Numbered from the stretch's first letter, positions 26,375 through 34,991 are shown. The stretch is 64,000 nt of DNA from an uncultured Bacteroidia bacterium (GCA_902774045.1 CACYGW010000001.1:1-64000), one strand, 5' to 3'. Notes: generated from the letters alone by a model not told the origin. Numbers and translations: made by a program.

Positions 26375-28646
26375 CGCTCATAGAATAAGGTCTGTCCTCG
26401 TCTTTTACCCCCCTGCTGAGGGAAGGCTGGTCAGACATTGTAAACACAAGATTCTTTCCTGAAACAAGGTCGCTGTGCCTAAGGTAATTATGCTCCCAAC
26501 TGCTGCCGTCTACCTTAAGGGAAGAAACGTAGAAGTTCTGCGGCCCGTTCCCCTTTGCAGTAATGGTAAATTTGCCGTCAGGGCGGGTAACAGTAACCTT
26601 GTCAAAGAGGGGAGTGCCAAGAGCATACTGGTCAGAGGCAGGGCAAACCGGGTAGAAACCAAGGGCGCTGAATACATACCAGGCCGATGTCTGGCCGTTA
26701 TCCTCGTCTCCGCAGTAACCATCGAAATTGGAAGTATAGAACTTCTCCATAACCTCCCTTACCCTGGCCTGAGTCTTCCAGGGAGTCCCGGCCCAGTCGT
26801 ACAGGTAAAGCATATGCTGGATGGGCTGATTGCCGTGGGCGTAGTTCCCCATATTCATAATCTGCATCTCCCGGATCTCGTGAATCACAAAACCATAGTA
26901 ACTGTCGTCAAAGACGGGAGGCATCTCGAACACCCCGTCAAGCATTGCCTCAAAGTCCTGCGCGCCGCCCATAAGGTTCACCAGGCCGGCTACGTCGTGG
27001 AATACAGACCAGGTGTAGTGAAGCGAGTTGCCTTCCGTGAAGTCTCCGCCCCAGGCAACGGGGCTGAAGGGCCTGCGGAACTCTCCCTTGGAGTTTTTGC
27101 CGTTCATTAGGCGGAATTCGGGGTCGAAGAGATTCTTGTAGTTGGATGCGCTCTTAAGGTAGGGCTCCGTCTCCTCGTCCGGGATGCCGAGAGCCTTGCC
27201 AAGGCGCCAGATGCACCAGTCGTCATAAGCATATTCAAGGGTGCGGGCGGCAGTCTCCCTAAGCCCGCAGTCGTTGGGAACGTAGCCCAAGGCATCGTAT
27301 TGCTGCCAGCCGGCCCTTCCTGTAGAAGTAATATCCGGATGGCTGCTGTGCGCCCCGCTAACAACGGCGTCCCAGAGGGCGCGGGCGTCATAACCCCGGA
27401 TACCCTTAACGTAAGCATCGGCCACAACGGAAGCCGAGTTGTTACCCACCATACAATTTCTGTGACCGGGCGAAGCCCACTCCGGCAAAAAGCCGCTTTC
27501 CTTCCAGGTGTTCACCAAACCCTCCTGCACCTTGGCGCTCTGGTCCGGATAAACAAGGTTCATAAGCGGGAAGAGGCAGCGGAAGGTATCCCAGAAGCCG
27601 GTGTCTCCAAAAAGATAACCATCGTGAATCTGGCCGTCGAACGGGCTGTAATGCACCCTCTTGCCATCGGCCGTAACCTCCGACAAATCCCTGGGGAAAA
27701 GAAGGCTGCGGTACAGGCAGGAATAAAAGGTCCTAAGGTGATCTACATTCTTATCCTCCACCGCAATGCGTCCCAGAGCCTGGTTCCAAATGTCGTGAGC
27801 CTCGCTGCAGACAGTATCAAAATCCTTGTCCTTAACCTCGCCAAGATTAACCATAGCCTGCTCAAGGCTTATGAAGGAAGAAGCCACCTTAAGGTTCACC
27901 TTCTGCCCGCGCGCTGTCCTGAAGCCCACAAGAGCCAGGGCGTGGCCGCCCGAGGCCTCTGACTCCTGGCGCACCACACCGTCTGTCACGGTAGAGACGG
28001 TCTGGAAGGGAGTATCGGACTCAATTACAAACCAATTCTTAAAATCCTTGGTAACCCCTCCGTGATTCAAGGTAGTGTAACCTACAATGGTGTTGCCGTC
28101 CGGAAGAACCTTTACATAGGAACCATTATGATAGGCATCCACCACAAGATAAGACATATCTTTCTGCGGGTAGGTAAGTCGGATTGCTGCCGCGTGCGAC
28201 GTGGGCGTTACCTCTGCAAACACATCGTGCTCTGCCAGATACACGCTGTAGTAATATGGCTTGGCGGTCTCTGCTTTATGGGAGAACCAGCTCTGACGCG
28301 CTTCCTCGTCCCAAACTGGCCCGGTAGTCACAGGCATAAGGCTGAACTCGCCGTAGTCGTTTATCCAGGGGCTGGGCTGATGCGTCTGTTTAAACCCGCG
28401 TATCTTTGTGGCATCGTATCTGTAGGTCCATCCGTCGCCGTTTTTCCCGGTCTGAGGCGTCCAGAAATTCATTCCCCACGGAACGGCCACGGCCGGATAG
28501 GTATTGCCGGTTGAAAGCTCGTAAGTAGAGGCGGTCCCGCACAGGGTATTAACATAGGAAACCGGATCCGACACCGGGCCCTCTGCCTTTTGGCAACATC
28601 CGGCGGCCACGGCGGCGATGATTGCAAGGATTAGGAATCTTCTCAT
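26364..28646 (-). CDS. GH92 exo-alpha-mannosidase lipoprotein
   Basis: A 760-residue lipoprotein (signal to Cys17, GCCQK). GH92 features: YVNTLCGTAS near the N-terminus, NTYPAVAVPWGMNFWTPQTG, GDTGFWDTFRCLFPLMN, TEGNSLHYTWSVFHDV near 535 with the catalytic-acid glutamate, and GDEDNGQTSAWYVFSALGF with the aspartate pair implicated as base. It removes alpha-mannose from N-glycans or yeast mannan in a Ca2+-dependent way. Full length. It heads a minus-strand operon whose next genes are regulatory or stress related. Confidence 0.93.
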   Translation of the reverse strand: MRRFLILAIIAAVAAGCCQKAEGPVSDPVSYVNTLCGTASTYELSTGNTYPAVAVPWGMNFWTPQTGKNGDGWTYRYDATKIRGFKQTHQPSPWINDYGEFSLMPVTTGPVWDEEARQSWFSHKAETAKPYYYSVYLAEHDVFAEVTPTSHAAAIRLTYPQKDMSYLVVDAYHNGSYVKVLPDGNTIVGYTTLNHGGVTKDFKNWFVIESDTPFQTVSTVTDGVVRQESEASGGHALALVGFRTARGQKVNLKVASSFISLEQAMVNLGEVKDKDFDTVCSEAHDIWNQALGRIAVEDKNVDHLRTFYSCLYRSLLFPRDLSEVTADGKRVHYSPFDGQIHDGYLFGDTGFWDTFRCLFPLMNLVYPDQSAKVQEGLVNTWKESGFLPEWASPGHRNCMVGNNSASVVADAYVKGIRGYDARALWDAVVSGAHSSHPDITSTGRAGWQQYDALGYVPNDCGLRETAARTLEYAYDDWCIWRLGKALGIPDEETEPYLKSASNYKNLFDPEFRLMNGKNSKGEFRRPFSPVAWGGDFTEGNSLHYTWSVFHDVAGLVNLMGGAQDFEAMLDGVFEMPPVFDDSYYGFVIHEIREMQIMNMGNYAHGNQPIQHMLYLYDWAGTPWKTQARVREVMEKFYTSNFDGYCGDEDNGQTSAWYVFSALGFYPVCPASDQYALGTPLFDKVTVTRPDGKFTITAKGNGPQNFYVSSLKVDGSSWEHNYLRHSDLVSGKNLVFTMSDQPSLSRGVKDEDRPYSMSDEQ

Positions 28647-28670
28647 AGTAATTTTTGTTTATGCCGATGG

Positions 28671-29240
28671 TTAAAGTTTATTCTTGCTGAACTCGCATCC
28701 GCAAAAGTTCTGATTATAAAAATTCTGCTCTTTAATGATTTCATTTCTTCTTTCCTGAAGCCCGCAGACCCTCCAGTTCTGCCCCCACCAGGCCACCCCG
28801 GGAAAGAGAGAACAGGCAAAGGCCCCGGCCCTGTCTACCTGCTCCAGGTCCTTCCATCTGGAAGAAGCAAGGCTTGTGGTAAGCACCCCGAAGCCGTTTT
28901 CCCTTGCATAGCGCGCCGCCCTCTCCAGACGGTAGGCAAAGCAGCGGAGGCACCTTGCTCCCCGCTCCGGCTCCTTCTCGAACCCCTTCACGGCCTGCAG
29001 CCAGGCAGCGTGGTCGTAGCTGTCTTCCACCACTTCCAGTCCGTATTTCAGGCAGTACCGGCGGCACTCCGCCAGCCTTAGTTCGTACTCCTCACGGGGC
29101 ACAATGTTAGAGTTGGAAAAGAAAACGACAGGCTTCTCTCCACCGGCGTCAAGAGCCTCTATGATTGCCCCGCTGCAGGGAGCGCAGCAAACGTGAAGAA
29201 GAAGTTTGCCCTCTGAGGGCTTTTTGAATTTGTCTGTCAT
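28671..29240 (-). CDS. queH: Epoxyqueuosine reductase QueH
   Basis: A 189-residue protein with the QueH (former DUF208) cysteine pattern: HVCCAPCSG near 16-24, CLRCFAYRLE and the C-terminal FCGCEF. QueH performs the last step of queuosine synthesis, reducing epoxyqueuosine in tRNA. It lies 24 nt upstream of GH92 on the same strand and may share its transcript, although the functions are unrelated. A -7 box is present at 29272-29279 on the minus strand. Confidence 0.93.
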   Translation of the reverse strand: MTDKFKKPSEGKLLLHVCCAPCSGAIIEALDAGGEKPVVFFSNSNIVPREEYELRLAECRRYCLKYGLEVVEDSYDHAAWLQAVKGFEKEPERGARCLRCFAYRLERAARYARENGFGVLTTSLASSRWKDLEQVDRAGAFACSLFPGVAWWGQNWRVCGLQERRNEIIKEQNFYNQNFCGCEFSKNKL

Positions 29241-29271
29241 TATTTTACACCAAATAGCGGCCGTTGTTATG

Positions 29272-29279
29272 CAAATATA
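29272..29279 (-). promoter_or_regulatory. -7 box of queH
   Basis: CAAATATA on the plus strand is TATATTTG on the minus strand, 32 nt before the queH start. Confidence 0.55.
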
Positions 29280-29286
29280 AATATTG

Positions 29287-29318
29287 TTTGCAATAATTGG
29301 AAGTATTTATTAAATTTG
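29287..29318 (+). promoter_or_regulatory. Promoter of the LytTR/FHA cluster
   Basis: TTTG at 29287-29290 and TAAATTTG at 29311-29318, with 20 nt between. The -7 box overlaps an upstream alternative start, so translation begins at ATG 29346. Confidence 0.75.
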
Positions 29319-29345
29319 CTTGCTGCTAGTGTAATACACCAGCCT

Positions 29346-29735
29346 ATGGAAAACTATTCATCTGAAAGCAGATACGTTTATTTCAACTCCAGAGATTCCC
29401 TTGTCAGAATAGACCTGACCAAGGTAGTATATTTCGAGGCCGATGGTAATTATACGTCGATAGTTTCCCTTATACCGGAATCCAAGGTTATAATACTCGC
29501 CAACCTGGGCAAAATAGAGAGGCTTCTGGCCCTGAGCGCCAAAGACCACAGCACCGTTTTCGTACGTATCGGCAAAAAATATATAATCAATTCAAAATAT
29601 ATTTTCTCCATCACGCCATTGCATCAGGAGATGGTGCTAAGCGATCAAAGCGGTTTCCATTACACTCTGGAGGCATCCAGGGAGGCCCTCAAGGCTCTTA
29701 AGGAAACCATGATGAACAAACTTAGAACAAAATAA
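29346..29735 (+). CDS. LytTR-domain DNA-binding protein
   Basis: A 129-residue protein consisting of one LytTR DNA-binding domain: YVYFNSRDSLVRIDLTKVVYFEADGNYT, then FVRIGKKYIINSKYIFSI. There is no receiver domain, so it is not a classic response regulator. It is the first gene of the FHA/PP2C/caspase cluster, 7 nt before the next gene, and is probably its transcription factor. The start is set by the promoter box that overlaps the longer frame. Confidence 0.85.
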   Translation: MENYSSESRYVYFNSRDSLVRIDLTKVVYFEADGNYTSIVSLIPESKVIILANLGKIERLLALSAKDHSTVFVRIGKKYIINSKYIFSITPLHQEMVLSDQSGFHYTLEASREALKALKETMMNKLRTK

Positions 29736-29742
29736 CAGAACT

Positions 29743-30450
29743 ATGATAGAACTAATTGTAGGAAGGGAAGAGGGGAAGGAGCAGCCCCGTCTGGCCGTAA
29801 CCAGCAGCGGAAAAACAAGTTACTTCGGAGAGCCGGGCTCGGTGCCCAAGGAGGTTAGCCGCAAGCACTGCCGTATCTTGCTGGAAGACGACCTGTCTTC
29901 GATGAGCATTACCGATATCACGGACAACAACTTTATGTACGTGAACGGCCAGGAGTGCAAGAGCAAGGGGCATCTTACCCTGGATTGCACGGTGGAACTA
30001 AGTCCGGTCCGTTATTCTCTGGACCTGGCCGCAATACTTAGGGTGTTCACCTCCGGTCAGGCCTTCCACATAGCGCATCTTTACCACATTTATCAGGGCT
30101 ATCATCAGGGAAAGATAGATTATCAGGTGAAGCAGAACCGGTTCAATGCCCTAAGCGCCATTCCCGGTGTGCTCAGTATGTCTTCCATAGGTCTGTCCTT
30201 TGCCATGAACGACCAGACCATAAGGATGGTAATGATAATTATCGCAGGACTCTTTGGTATTGTCTTCGCCATCATAAGAATTATGAACGCCGGCAAGGGC
30301 CCTAATTTCCTGCGTGCGATGGACGAGAGATTTCACGACGAGTACGTCTGTCCCAACCCGCTGTGCGGCAGGTTCCTGGGGTCCTGGCAGTACAAGGATT
30401 TAATCAAGGGAAAGGCTTGTCCGTTCTGCAAATCCAAGTACATAGAATAA
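29743..30450 (+). CDS. FHA-like domain, two TM segments and zinc ribbon
   Basis: A 235-residue protein. The N-terminal FHA-type domain (about 1-100) shows VSRKHCRI and the NNFMYVNGQE loop, which form the phospho-threonine site in canonical FHA. Two hydrophobic segments follow (about 141-158 and 164-185), then a C-terminal zinc ribbon with two pairs: CPNPLC and CPFC. This places a phosphopeptide reader at the inner face of the membrane. No family name is known to me. It is tightly linked to the LytTR gene; 104 nt separate it from the next gene. Confidence 0.75.
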   Translation: MIELIVGREEGKEQPRLAVTSSGKTSYFGEPGSVPKEVSRKHCRILLEDDLSSMSITDITDNNFMYVNGQECKSKGHLTLDCTVELSPVRYSLDLAAILRVFTSGQAFHIAHLYHIYQGYHQGKIDYQVKQNRFNALSAIPGVLSMSSIGLSFAMNDQTIRMVMIIIAGLFGIVFAIIRIMNAGKGPNFLRAMDERFHDEYVCPNPLCGRFLGSWQYKDLIKGKACPFCKSKYIE

Positions 30451-30554
30451 ACAATTGCCCCCGGAAAACGACATTTTGTCAATAAATCCCGGGGTTTTGT
30501 GGATTATATGCCAAATAGCTTTCACGGAAATAAAAATAAAACAAAATTTGCCAT

Positions 30555-31604
30555 ATGAAACGAATCACAACAACAATCATCTCGGCAGCCGCCGCTTTTT
30601 TAGCACTCGCCCCCGTGGCCGGCGCTCACGATTTTTCCAAGACACTTAAGGATGGAAACACCCTTTATTTTAATATTATCGATGCCGAATCCAAAACGGT
30701 AGAACTTACCTACGAAGGTAAGAGGTTCAACAAGCAGAACAATCACCCCAAAGGTGAAATCGTGGTCTCTGATTTTGTAACGCACGAAGGTGTAATTTAT
30801 AAAGTAGTTGCAATCTCTGACCGCGCTTTTTATGGTGCAGACAGTCTTGCAAAACTCACTCTTCCCAAGAACCTTGTAGAAATAGGAGACCTCGCATTTG
30901 CAAAATGCCCTCTTCTTACCACAGTGAATTTTGGTTCAAAGCAGATTGAGTTCGGCGACGATGTTTTCTACGGAACAGAGAACATAGAGGAGGTAACCTT
31001 CGAGAATGGATGGACCGCCCTTGACCTGAACCTCTTCAGCCAGCTTCTTGGCGTATCGGAAATCAACGTTCCCGCCTCTGTAAGGAAAATCACAAACCTT
31101 AAGACCATGGGCAGCCTGGAGGCTATCAATGTAAGCGAAGAGAATACAGCCTTCAGTTCCGTAGACGGTCTTCTCTACTCAAAGGACAAAAAGACCCTTT
31201 ACGCCTGCCCCGTAAGCTACAAGGATTCCGTATATGTAGCAGAAGGAACGGAGAATATTCTTACCGGAGCCTTCAGGAACTGCGAGAACGTTTCGCTGGT
31301 AAGCCTTCCTGTAAGCATCAGACAATTCAACCTTAACGAGTTTGAAAATCTTCCGTTCCTTAAATCGCTTATAATCAACTCTGTAATCCCTCCTGTAACT
31401 GCAATTCAGGACGGCGAGCAGAAGTTTGCCCTGCGCCTTGGCAAAGAGGCTAAGGTTTATGTTCCGGACAATGCCCTTTCCGTATATCACAATGTTGTGG
31501 TTACAAAGGCCGGTGTTTATTCCTATCCTGGCTCAACGGCAGAGATGGAGTATGAGGCCGATGGTTTCGTGGGCAAGAAAGGTATAAAAGCAATAAAAAA
31601 GTAA
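30555..31604 (+). CDS. Secreted BspA-like leucine-rich repeat protein
   Basis: A 349-residue exported protein with a signal peptide (cleavage near AGA-H, residue 24) and LRR_5/BspA-type repeats: ISDRAFYGADSLAKLTLP, IGDLAFAKCPLLTTVNF, TGAFRNCENVSLVSLP, EFENLPFLKSLII. Such proteins are surface or periplasmic binding modules in Bacteroidota. It does not carry an evident C-terminal sorting domain. Its location between FHA genes suggests that it is part of the cluster; 7 nt separate it from the acidic mini-protein. Confidence 0.85.
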   Translation: MKRITTTIISAAAAFLALAPVAGAHDFSKTLKDGNTLYFNIIDAESKTVELTYEGKRFNKQNNHPKGEIVVSDFVTHEGVIYKVVAISDRAFYGADSLAKLTLPKNLVEIGDLAFAKCPLLTTVNFGSKQIEFGDDVFYGTENIEEVTFENGWTALDLNLFSQLLGVSEINVPASVRKITNLKTMGSLEAINVSEENTAFSSVDGLLYSKDKKTLYACPVSYKDSVYVAEGTENILTGAFRNCENVSLVSLPVSIRQFNLNEFENLPFLKSLIINSVIPPVTAIQDGEQKFALRLGKEAKVYVPDNALSVYHNVVVTKAGVYSYPGSTAEMEYEADGFVGKKGIKAIKK

Positions 31605-31611
31605 ACCAGTC

Positions 31612-31836
31612 ATGAACAACGAATTCGAAGACAACAACATAATCGTCCCGGAGGAGGAGATAGAGGTTATCGGGTACGGAGAAGACGTTTCTCTTGCAGA
31701 TGACCCGGAGGTGGTAACCGGAGTTACCGGTTTCGACGGCGAAGATGTTTTCGTGATGGAACTCGGCGATGACGGGATGTCGGACGACATCGACGGCATA
31801 GAGACCATAGAGCCTTCTGACGATTCGGTATTTTAA
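31612..31836 (+). CDS. Highly acidic 74-residue protein
   Basis: A 74-residue protein without signal peptide or cysteine. About a third of residues are Asp or Glu and there is no lysine or arginine that I can see. The sequence is repetitive in style (VPEEEIEVIGYGED, DGEDVFVMELGDDG). No family is recognised. An acidic cytosolic mini-protein in a phospho-signalling cluster could be a partner or inhibitor of a basic protein, but this is speculation. Located 7 nt after the LRR gene and 21 nt before the caspase gene. Confidence 0.7.
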   Translation: MNNEFEDNNIIVPEEEIEVIGYGEDVSLADDPEVVTGVTGFDGEDVFVMELGDDGMSDDIDGIETIEPSDDSVF

Positions 31837-31857
31837 CACTCAGCACCTTTTACTACC

Positions 31858-32583
31858 ATGAAAAAATTATTACTCGCAATAGCATTTATATTTACGGCCT
31901 GCTTTACGCTAAGTGCGCAGAAGATCTACATCGTGGCCGCAGGCGTCAGTGACTATCCCGGCACCGTAAACGATCTGGGACTTCCCGCAAACGATGCCCG
32001 TTCCATTTACAGCCTTTACCGCAAGTACGCAAATGCAGAAGGCGTTATCCTTCTTAACAACAAGGCAACCCGCAATAACATCATAACAAAGGCAAACAAT
32101 GTGTTCCAGAAGGCAGGACAGAACGACATAGTTATCTTCTTCTTCTCCGGACACGGAAACAGAGGCCGCTTCTATGCTTATGACGATGAACTTTTGTACG
32201 ACGACCTTCGCAAAGTTTTCTCTGCCTGCAAAGCCAATAACAAGATTATTTATGCCGATGCCTGCTATTCCGGCGACATGGCCCAGGGCGGAAGCCACGG
32301 ACGCAACGAAGACTTCAAGAACATAATGCTCTTCTTCTCTTCCCGCGCCAACGAGACATCCTTCGAGAACAGCAGCAACATGAAGAACGGATTCTTTACA
32401 GCCTGCCTTCTCAAAGCCATAAAGGGTGCAGCCGACAAGAATCACGACAGGAAGATTACGGCCAAGGAGTTGTTCAACTCCGTGAGCCCCGGTGTGGCAA
32501 GTCTTTCACAAAATCAGCAGCATCCTGTTATGTGGGGAAATTTTGACGACAATATGCCGGTGTTTGTTTGGAGGAAAAAGTAG
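31858..32583 (+). CDS. Secreted caspase-like peptidase (C14)
   Basis: A 241-residue protein with type I signal peptide (cleavage near LSA-Q, residue 20) and a complete caspase/metacaspase p20-like core. The histidine is H99 in FFFSGHGN and the cysteine C136 in ADACYSGD; GVSDYPG at 29-35 and the NDARSI strand precede them. Near the C-terminus is an EF-hand-like calcium loop, DKNHDRKITAKE. Specificity after Arg/Lys (metacaspase-like) or Asp cannot be settled. Unlike most bacterial caspases in defence systems, it is exported and has no fused sensor. Confidence 0.9.
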   Translation: MKKLLLAIAFIFTACFTLSAQKIYIVAAGVSDYPGTVNDLGLPANDARSIYSLYRKYANAEGVILLNNKATRNNIITKANNVFQKAGQNDIVIFFFSGHGNRGRFYAYDDELLYDDLRKVFSACKANNKIIYADACYSGDMAQGGSHGRNEDFKNIMLFFSSRANETSFENSSNMKNGFFTACLLKAIKGAADKNHDRKITAKELFNSVSPGVASLSQNQQHPVMWGNFDDNMPVFVWRKK

Positions 32584-32589
32584 AGAGAA

Positions 32590-33123
32590 ATGCCCGTTGA
32601 TCAGAAAATAAAAGTGCAATGTCCGCATTGCAAGGTGATTTTGGCAGTGCCCAGGACGCTTGAGGGACAGGATATTGTGTGCCCTAAGTGCAAAAAGGGT
32701 AGCTCTTTTGCAGAGTGCAAGCGTCTGTACGACGACACGATGGCTTCCGTAAACCGTACGGTACTGTCGTCGGGAGTCATAGACCGGCCGGGATTTTTGA
32801 GAGATATGTACTCCGGACAGAGTTATATGCTTCAGGAAGGGGAGAACATAATTGGAAGAATGACATACAGGGAGCCACCCAAGGCCACGGTGCCCATCGT
32901 TACCGGAGATATGGGATTTTCAAGGGCACATTTGATAATAAGAGTGGTCAAGGCCCCGGACGGATACTACCACGCATTCGCCTACAATGCTTCCAATATG
33001 AACCCTACAATGATAAATGGCGTAAGGCTGGAAGCAGAGGACCAGATAGGACTCAAGGACGGAGACATTATTCAGGCATCATCGACATATTTACAATATA
33101 TTAAACTTGCGCCGCAGGTATGA
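32590..33123 (+). CDS. Zinc ribbon plus FHA domain protein
   Basis: A 177-residue cytosolic protein. An N-terminal zinc ribbon has C11-x2-C14 and C31-x2-C34; the C-terminal FHA domain (about 80-177) has IIGRMT, the phosphopeptide-binding SRAHLII and NPTMINGVRL. FHA domains recognise phospho-threonine. It starts 6 nt after the caspase gene and overlaps PP2C by 4 nt (ATGA), so reader and phosphatase are probably made together. Confidence 0.88.
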   Translation: MPVDQKIKVQCPHCKVILAVPRTLEGQDIVCPKCKKGSSFAECKRLYDDTMASVNRTVLSSGVIDRPGFLRDMYSGQSYMLQEGENIIGRMTYREPPKATVPIVTGDMGFSRAHLIIRVVKAPDGYYHAFAYNASNMNPTMINGVRLEAEDQIGLKDGDIIQASSTYLQYIKLAPQV

Positions 33124-33863
33124 ACGTAAAAACAACATACACATTCATCCACGAGATTGGACAAAGAGCCAACCAGGAAGACAGCGTTTATCCGGATTCC
33201 GGAGTAGCCTCTGTTCCTGAGCTGTATCTTGTCTGCGACGGAATGGGTGGGCACGAAGGAGGAGAAATCGCCTCTGCCGCAGTATGCCGTGGGATAAGCT
33301 CATACATTGCATCCAACCAGAGCCCTGTCTTTACAACAGATTCCTTCAGGGAGGCCCTCTCTGCCGGGTACGACCTTCTGGATTCCGTAGATAACGGCGC
33401 AGACCAGAAAATGGGCACAACCCTTACGTTTGCCCGCTTCCATCAGGGAGGCTGCCTTGTGGCTCACATAGGTGACAGTAAAATATACCACGTACGTCCT
33501 TCGCAGCGCAGAATCCTGTATGTTTCCAGGGATCATTCCCTTGTAAACGACCTCATTCTCCTTGGAGAACTAACCCCCGAAGAGGCAAAGAGCTATCCCG
33601 GCAAGAACGTAATAACCAGGGCCATGATGCCCAATACGGAAAGAAGGGACAAGGCAGAGATAAGGGAGATTTCGGATGTACTCCCCGGAGACTATTTCTT
33701 CCTTTGCTCGGACGGCATAATGGAGAATCACTCGGACCAGGACATTCTGGACCTTTGCTGCCTTGGCGTAAGCGACCTTGAAAAAATGGAGGCCCTCAGG
33801 GACCATACTTCCTCCAACAAGGATAATCATACCGCAATGCTAATTAAGGTTTTATCGATATAA
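33120..33863 (+). CDS. PP2C-type Ser/Thr protein phosphatase
   Basis: A 247-residue soluble PPM/PP2C phosphatase with the metal-coordinating motifs RANQED (16-21), DGMGGHEGG (40-48), HIGDSKIY, LCSDGIMEN and the terminal DNHTAML. All catalytic aspartates appear present. It would reverse Ser/Thr phosphorylation read by the two FHA proteins. No protein kinase gene is in the cluster or window. It overlaps the upstream gene by 4 nt. Confidence 0.92.
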   Translation: MNVKTTYTFIHEIGQRANQEDSVYPDSGVASVPELYLVCDGMGGHEGGEIASAAVCRGISSYIASNQSPVFTTDSFREALSAGYDLLDSVDNGADQKMGTTLTFARFHQGGCLVAHIGDSKIYHVRPSQRRILYVSRDHSLVNDLILLGELTPEEAKSYPGKNVITRAMMPNTERRDKAEIREISDVLPGDYFFLCSDGIMENHSDQDILDLCCLGVSDLEKMEALRDHTSSNKDNHTAMLIKVLSI

Positions 33864-33893
33864 AAATATTAACCAATCAAATATCTTTTTATT

Positions 33894-34922
33894 ATGTACA
33901 TCGATCCTAACAACATTCCTGCTTCAGAAGGTACTCTCTATGTATCGCAGGATCAGAATTACGAGCAGCCCATTCAGGAGACTGTTCAGGAAGAATATGC
34001 AGAAGTTCCCGCCGCTCCCTTTGAGGCTCAGCCCCAGAAGGGTTCAGGCACCTGGAAGGGTGTTCTCATTGGCGGTATCCCCGGTATAGCACTTGGCGTA
34101 GGCGGTGCTTTCCTTGGCACAAGCCTTCTTGCAAAAGAGCACGATGAAGATGATCGTGAGCCCGGAGATGCAGAAATCTACGACACAGCTCCCGTGGCAG
34201 AATCCGTTACCGACGATATGTCCTTTGCAGAGGCCTTCGAGGCTGCACGCGAGGAAGTTGGTGCAGGCGGCGTATTCGTATGGCACGGCCAGGCTTATTC
34301 TACCTACACCCAGGAAGAGTGGGAATCCCTTACCCCCGAGCAGCAGGGCGAATATGTAGAAAGCCTTGTTAACTCCGGAGTTATCAGTGGCGGCGCTTCA
34401 GAGGAAACTGAGGTTGAGCCCGATGTAGACAACACAGACGATCCCAACGGCCTTGAAGGCGAAGAAAGCGACCTTGACAATGAGGGCGGCACTCAGGGCG
34501 GCACAACTGACGGTGAGCCCGCAGATGAACCCGGATATGAGACTGACGGCCCCGTAGGCGGTCCTACAGACGCCGAGGGTACTCACGGAATCGATGTCCT
34601 TGGCAGTGAAGTTGAGGTTCAGGAAGTTGGCTATTATCAGAACGAAGACGGTTCAGAGGGCGTCGCAGCCATCGGAACAGTTGACGGCCACTCTGCAGCC
34701 TTCCTCGATGTTGATGCCGACGGTGTTGTAGACCAGGTTCTTGTTGATACCGATGATGACGGTCATATCGCCCCGGAAGAGAACTTTGACCTCTCTGACA
34801 GCGGCCTTACCGTAGGAGACCTTGCAAATCAGGTAGACAACGGTGCAACCGATCCTTCTGACGAACTTTACGCCGGGGGAAGCGACTACACCAACGACGC
34901 AGATACAACTTCTCTTTGTTAA
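33894..34922 (+). CDS. Acidic single-TM protein with calcium-loop-like repeats
   Basis: A 342-residue protein without a cleavable signal. One TM segment lies at about 56-80, with positive residues before (QKGSGTWK) and KEHDEDDREPGD after, so the large C-terminal part is predicted outside. A conserved-looking module (SFAEAFEAAREEVGAGGVF, then WHGQAYSTYTQEEW, about 109-143) precedes a very acidic, Gly-rich linker and DVDADGVVDQ / DTDDDGHIAPEE, both of EF-hand/dockerin loop form. I recall similar AF-AAR-EVG-GG-F-WHG modules in other Bacteroidota hypothetical proteins, but know no function. Last gene of the cluster, followed by a terminator. Confidence 0.75.
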   Translation: MYIDPNNIPASEGTLYVSQDQNYEQPIQETVQEEYAEVPAAPFEAQPQKGSGTWKGVLIGGIPGIALGVGGAFLGTSLLAKEHDEDDREPGDAEIYDTAPVAESVTDDMSFAEAFEAAREEVGAGGVFVWHGQAYSTYTQEEWESLTPEQQGEYVESLVNSGVISGGASEETEVEPDVDNTDDPNGLEGEESDLDNEGGTQGGTTDGEPADEPGYETDGPVGGPTDAEGTHGIDVLGSEVEVQEVGYYQNEDGSEGVAAIGTVDGHSAAFLDVDADGVVDQVLVDTDDDGHIAPEENFDLSDSGLTVGDLANQVDNGATDPSDELYAGGSDYTNDADTTSLC

Positions 34923-34947
34923 GGGGAAGTATTTCTCCCTTTGTCCT

Positions 34948-34978
34948 GACGGTCCGGGCTCCGGGCCGTCTTATTTTT
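34948..34978 (+). terminator. Terminator of the FHA/PP2C/caspase cluster
   Basis: Stem GACGGTCCGG / CCGGGCCGTC (34948-34957, 34961-34970), one T-G pair, 3-nt loop and TTATTTTT tail. Confidence 0.85.
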
Positions 34979-34991
34979 CATATATTATTCT

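Noticed and set aside
31858-33863. Caspase-based anti-phage abortive system
   Set aside because: The caspase has a signal peptide and no fused sensor or pore partner, so an intracellular suicide role is not supported by sequence.
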